Assembly (NCBI GenBank): GCA_029259675.1
Contig: JAJDES010000455.1
Location: 1 to 5,889, forward strand
Length of the DNA: 5,889 nt
Source of the DNA: Planctomycetota bacterium
GTDB lineage: Bacteria; Planctomycetota; UBA1135; GCA-002686595
Direction of reading: 5' to 3'
The notes beneath the pieces are model-generated. The model made no database searches. It saw nothing but the letters and a program-made list of their open reading frames with translations, and was not told the DNA's origin. This document shows, piece after piece, positions 5,242 to 5,889 of the stretch. The position numbers and the translations under genes are program-made. The first letter of the stretch is position 1; each line of letters opens with the position of its first letter.

Positions 5242-5889
<648 letters not shown>

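Overview
The window is G+C-rich (near 60% by eye) bacterial DNA. It holds four clear protein-coding genes, two of them cut by the window edges, plus one possible small gene and two sizeable intergenic regions. Two cell-surface lipoproteins of the sulfatase / alkaline-phosphatase superfamily, frequent TTG leucine codons, a likely GTG start and the lack of convincing Shine-Dalgarno sequences all fit a Planctomycetota-like or Myxococcota-like environmental bacterium. That assignment is inference; no rRNA or marker gene is present.

Layout. On the minus strand, 1-555 encodes the first 185 residues of a YfcC/DcuC-family carboxylate or amino-acid permease, with a run of eight G inside its coding strand. 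Positions 556-997 separate this gene from a rightward gene. This gap contains a short dyad (595-606), a strong hairpin (697-729) and a possible 58-codon minus-strand gene (751-927). On the plus strand, 998-3238 encodes a 746-residue sulfatase-like lipoprotein with a roughly 280-residue N-terminal extension. It converges across only 36 bp on a second sulfatase-like lipoprotein of 494 residues (minus strand, 3275-4759). Positions 4760-5241 form a second intergenic region with an exactly repeated 11-mer (starts 100 bp apart) and a textbook intrinsic terminator (5133-5172) that has no recognised gene in front of it. From 5242 to the right edge runs the first 216 residues of a POT/PTR proton-coupled peptide transporter.

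The most notable protein observation is that both 'sulfatases' carry threonine where true sulfatases have the Cys or Ser that is converted to formylglycine (Thr364 in the first, Thr109 in the second). The Arg of the C-x-P-S-R signature is also missing in both. Their metal-binding motifs look intact. They may therefore be Thr-nucleophile phospho-transferases or phosphodiesterases of the alkaline-phosphatase superfamily rather than sulfate-ester hydrolases. The flanking genes are inner-membrane uptake systems for small organic nutrients. A shared role in scavenging is possible, but the gene orientations (divergent, convergent, divergent) mean the four genes are not one operon. I did not find a clearly new multi-gene system; the best candidates for something undescribed are the Thr-type enzyme pair, the 58-codon gene and the orphan transcript implied by the terminator.
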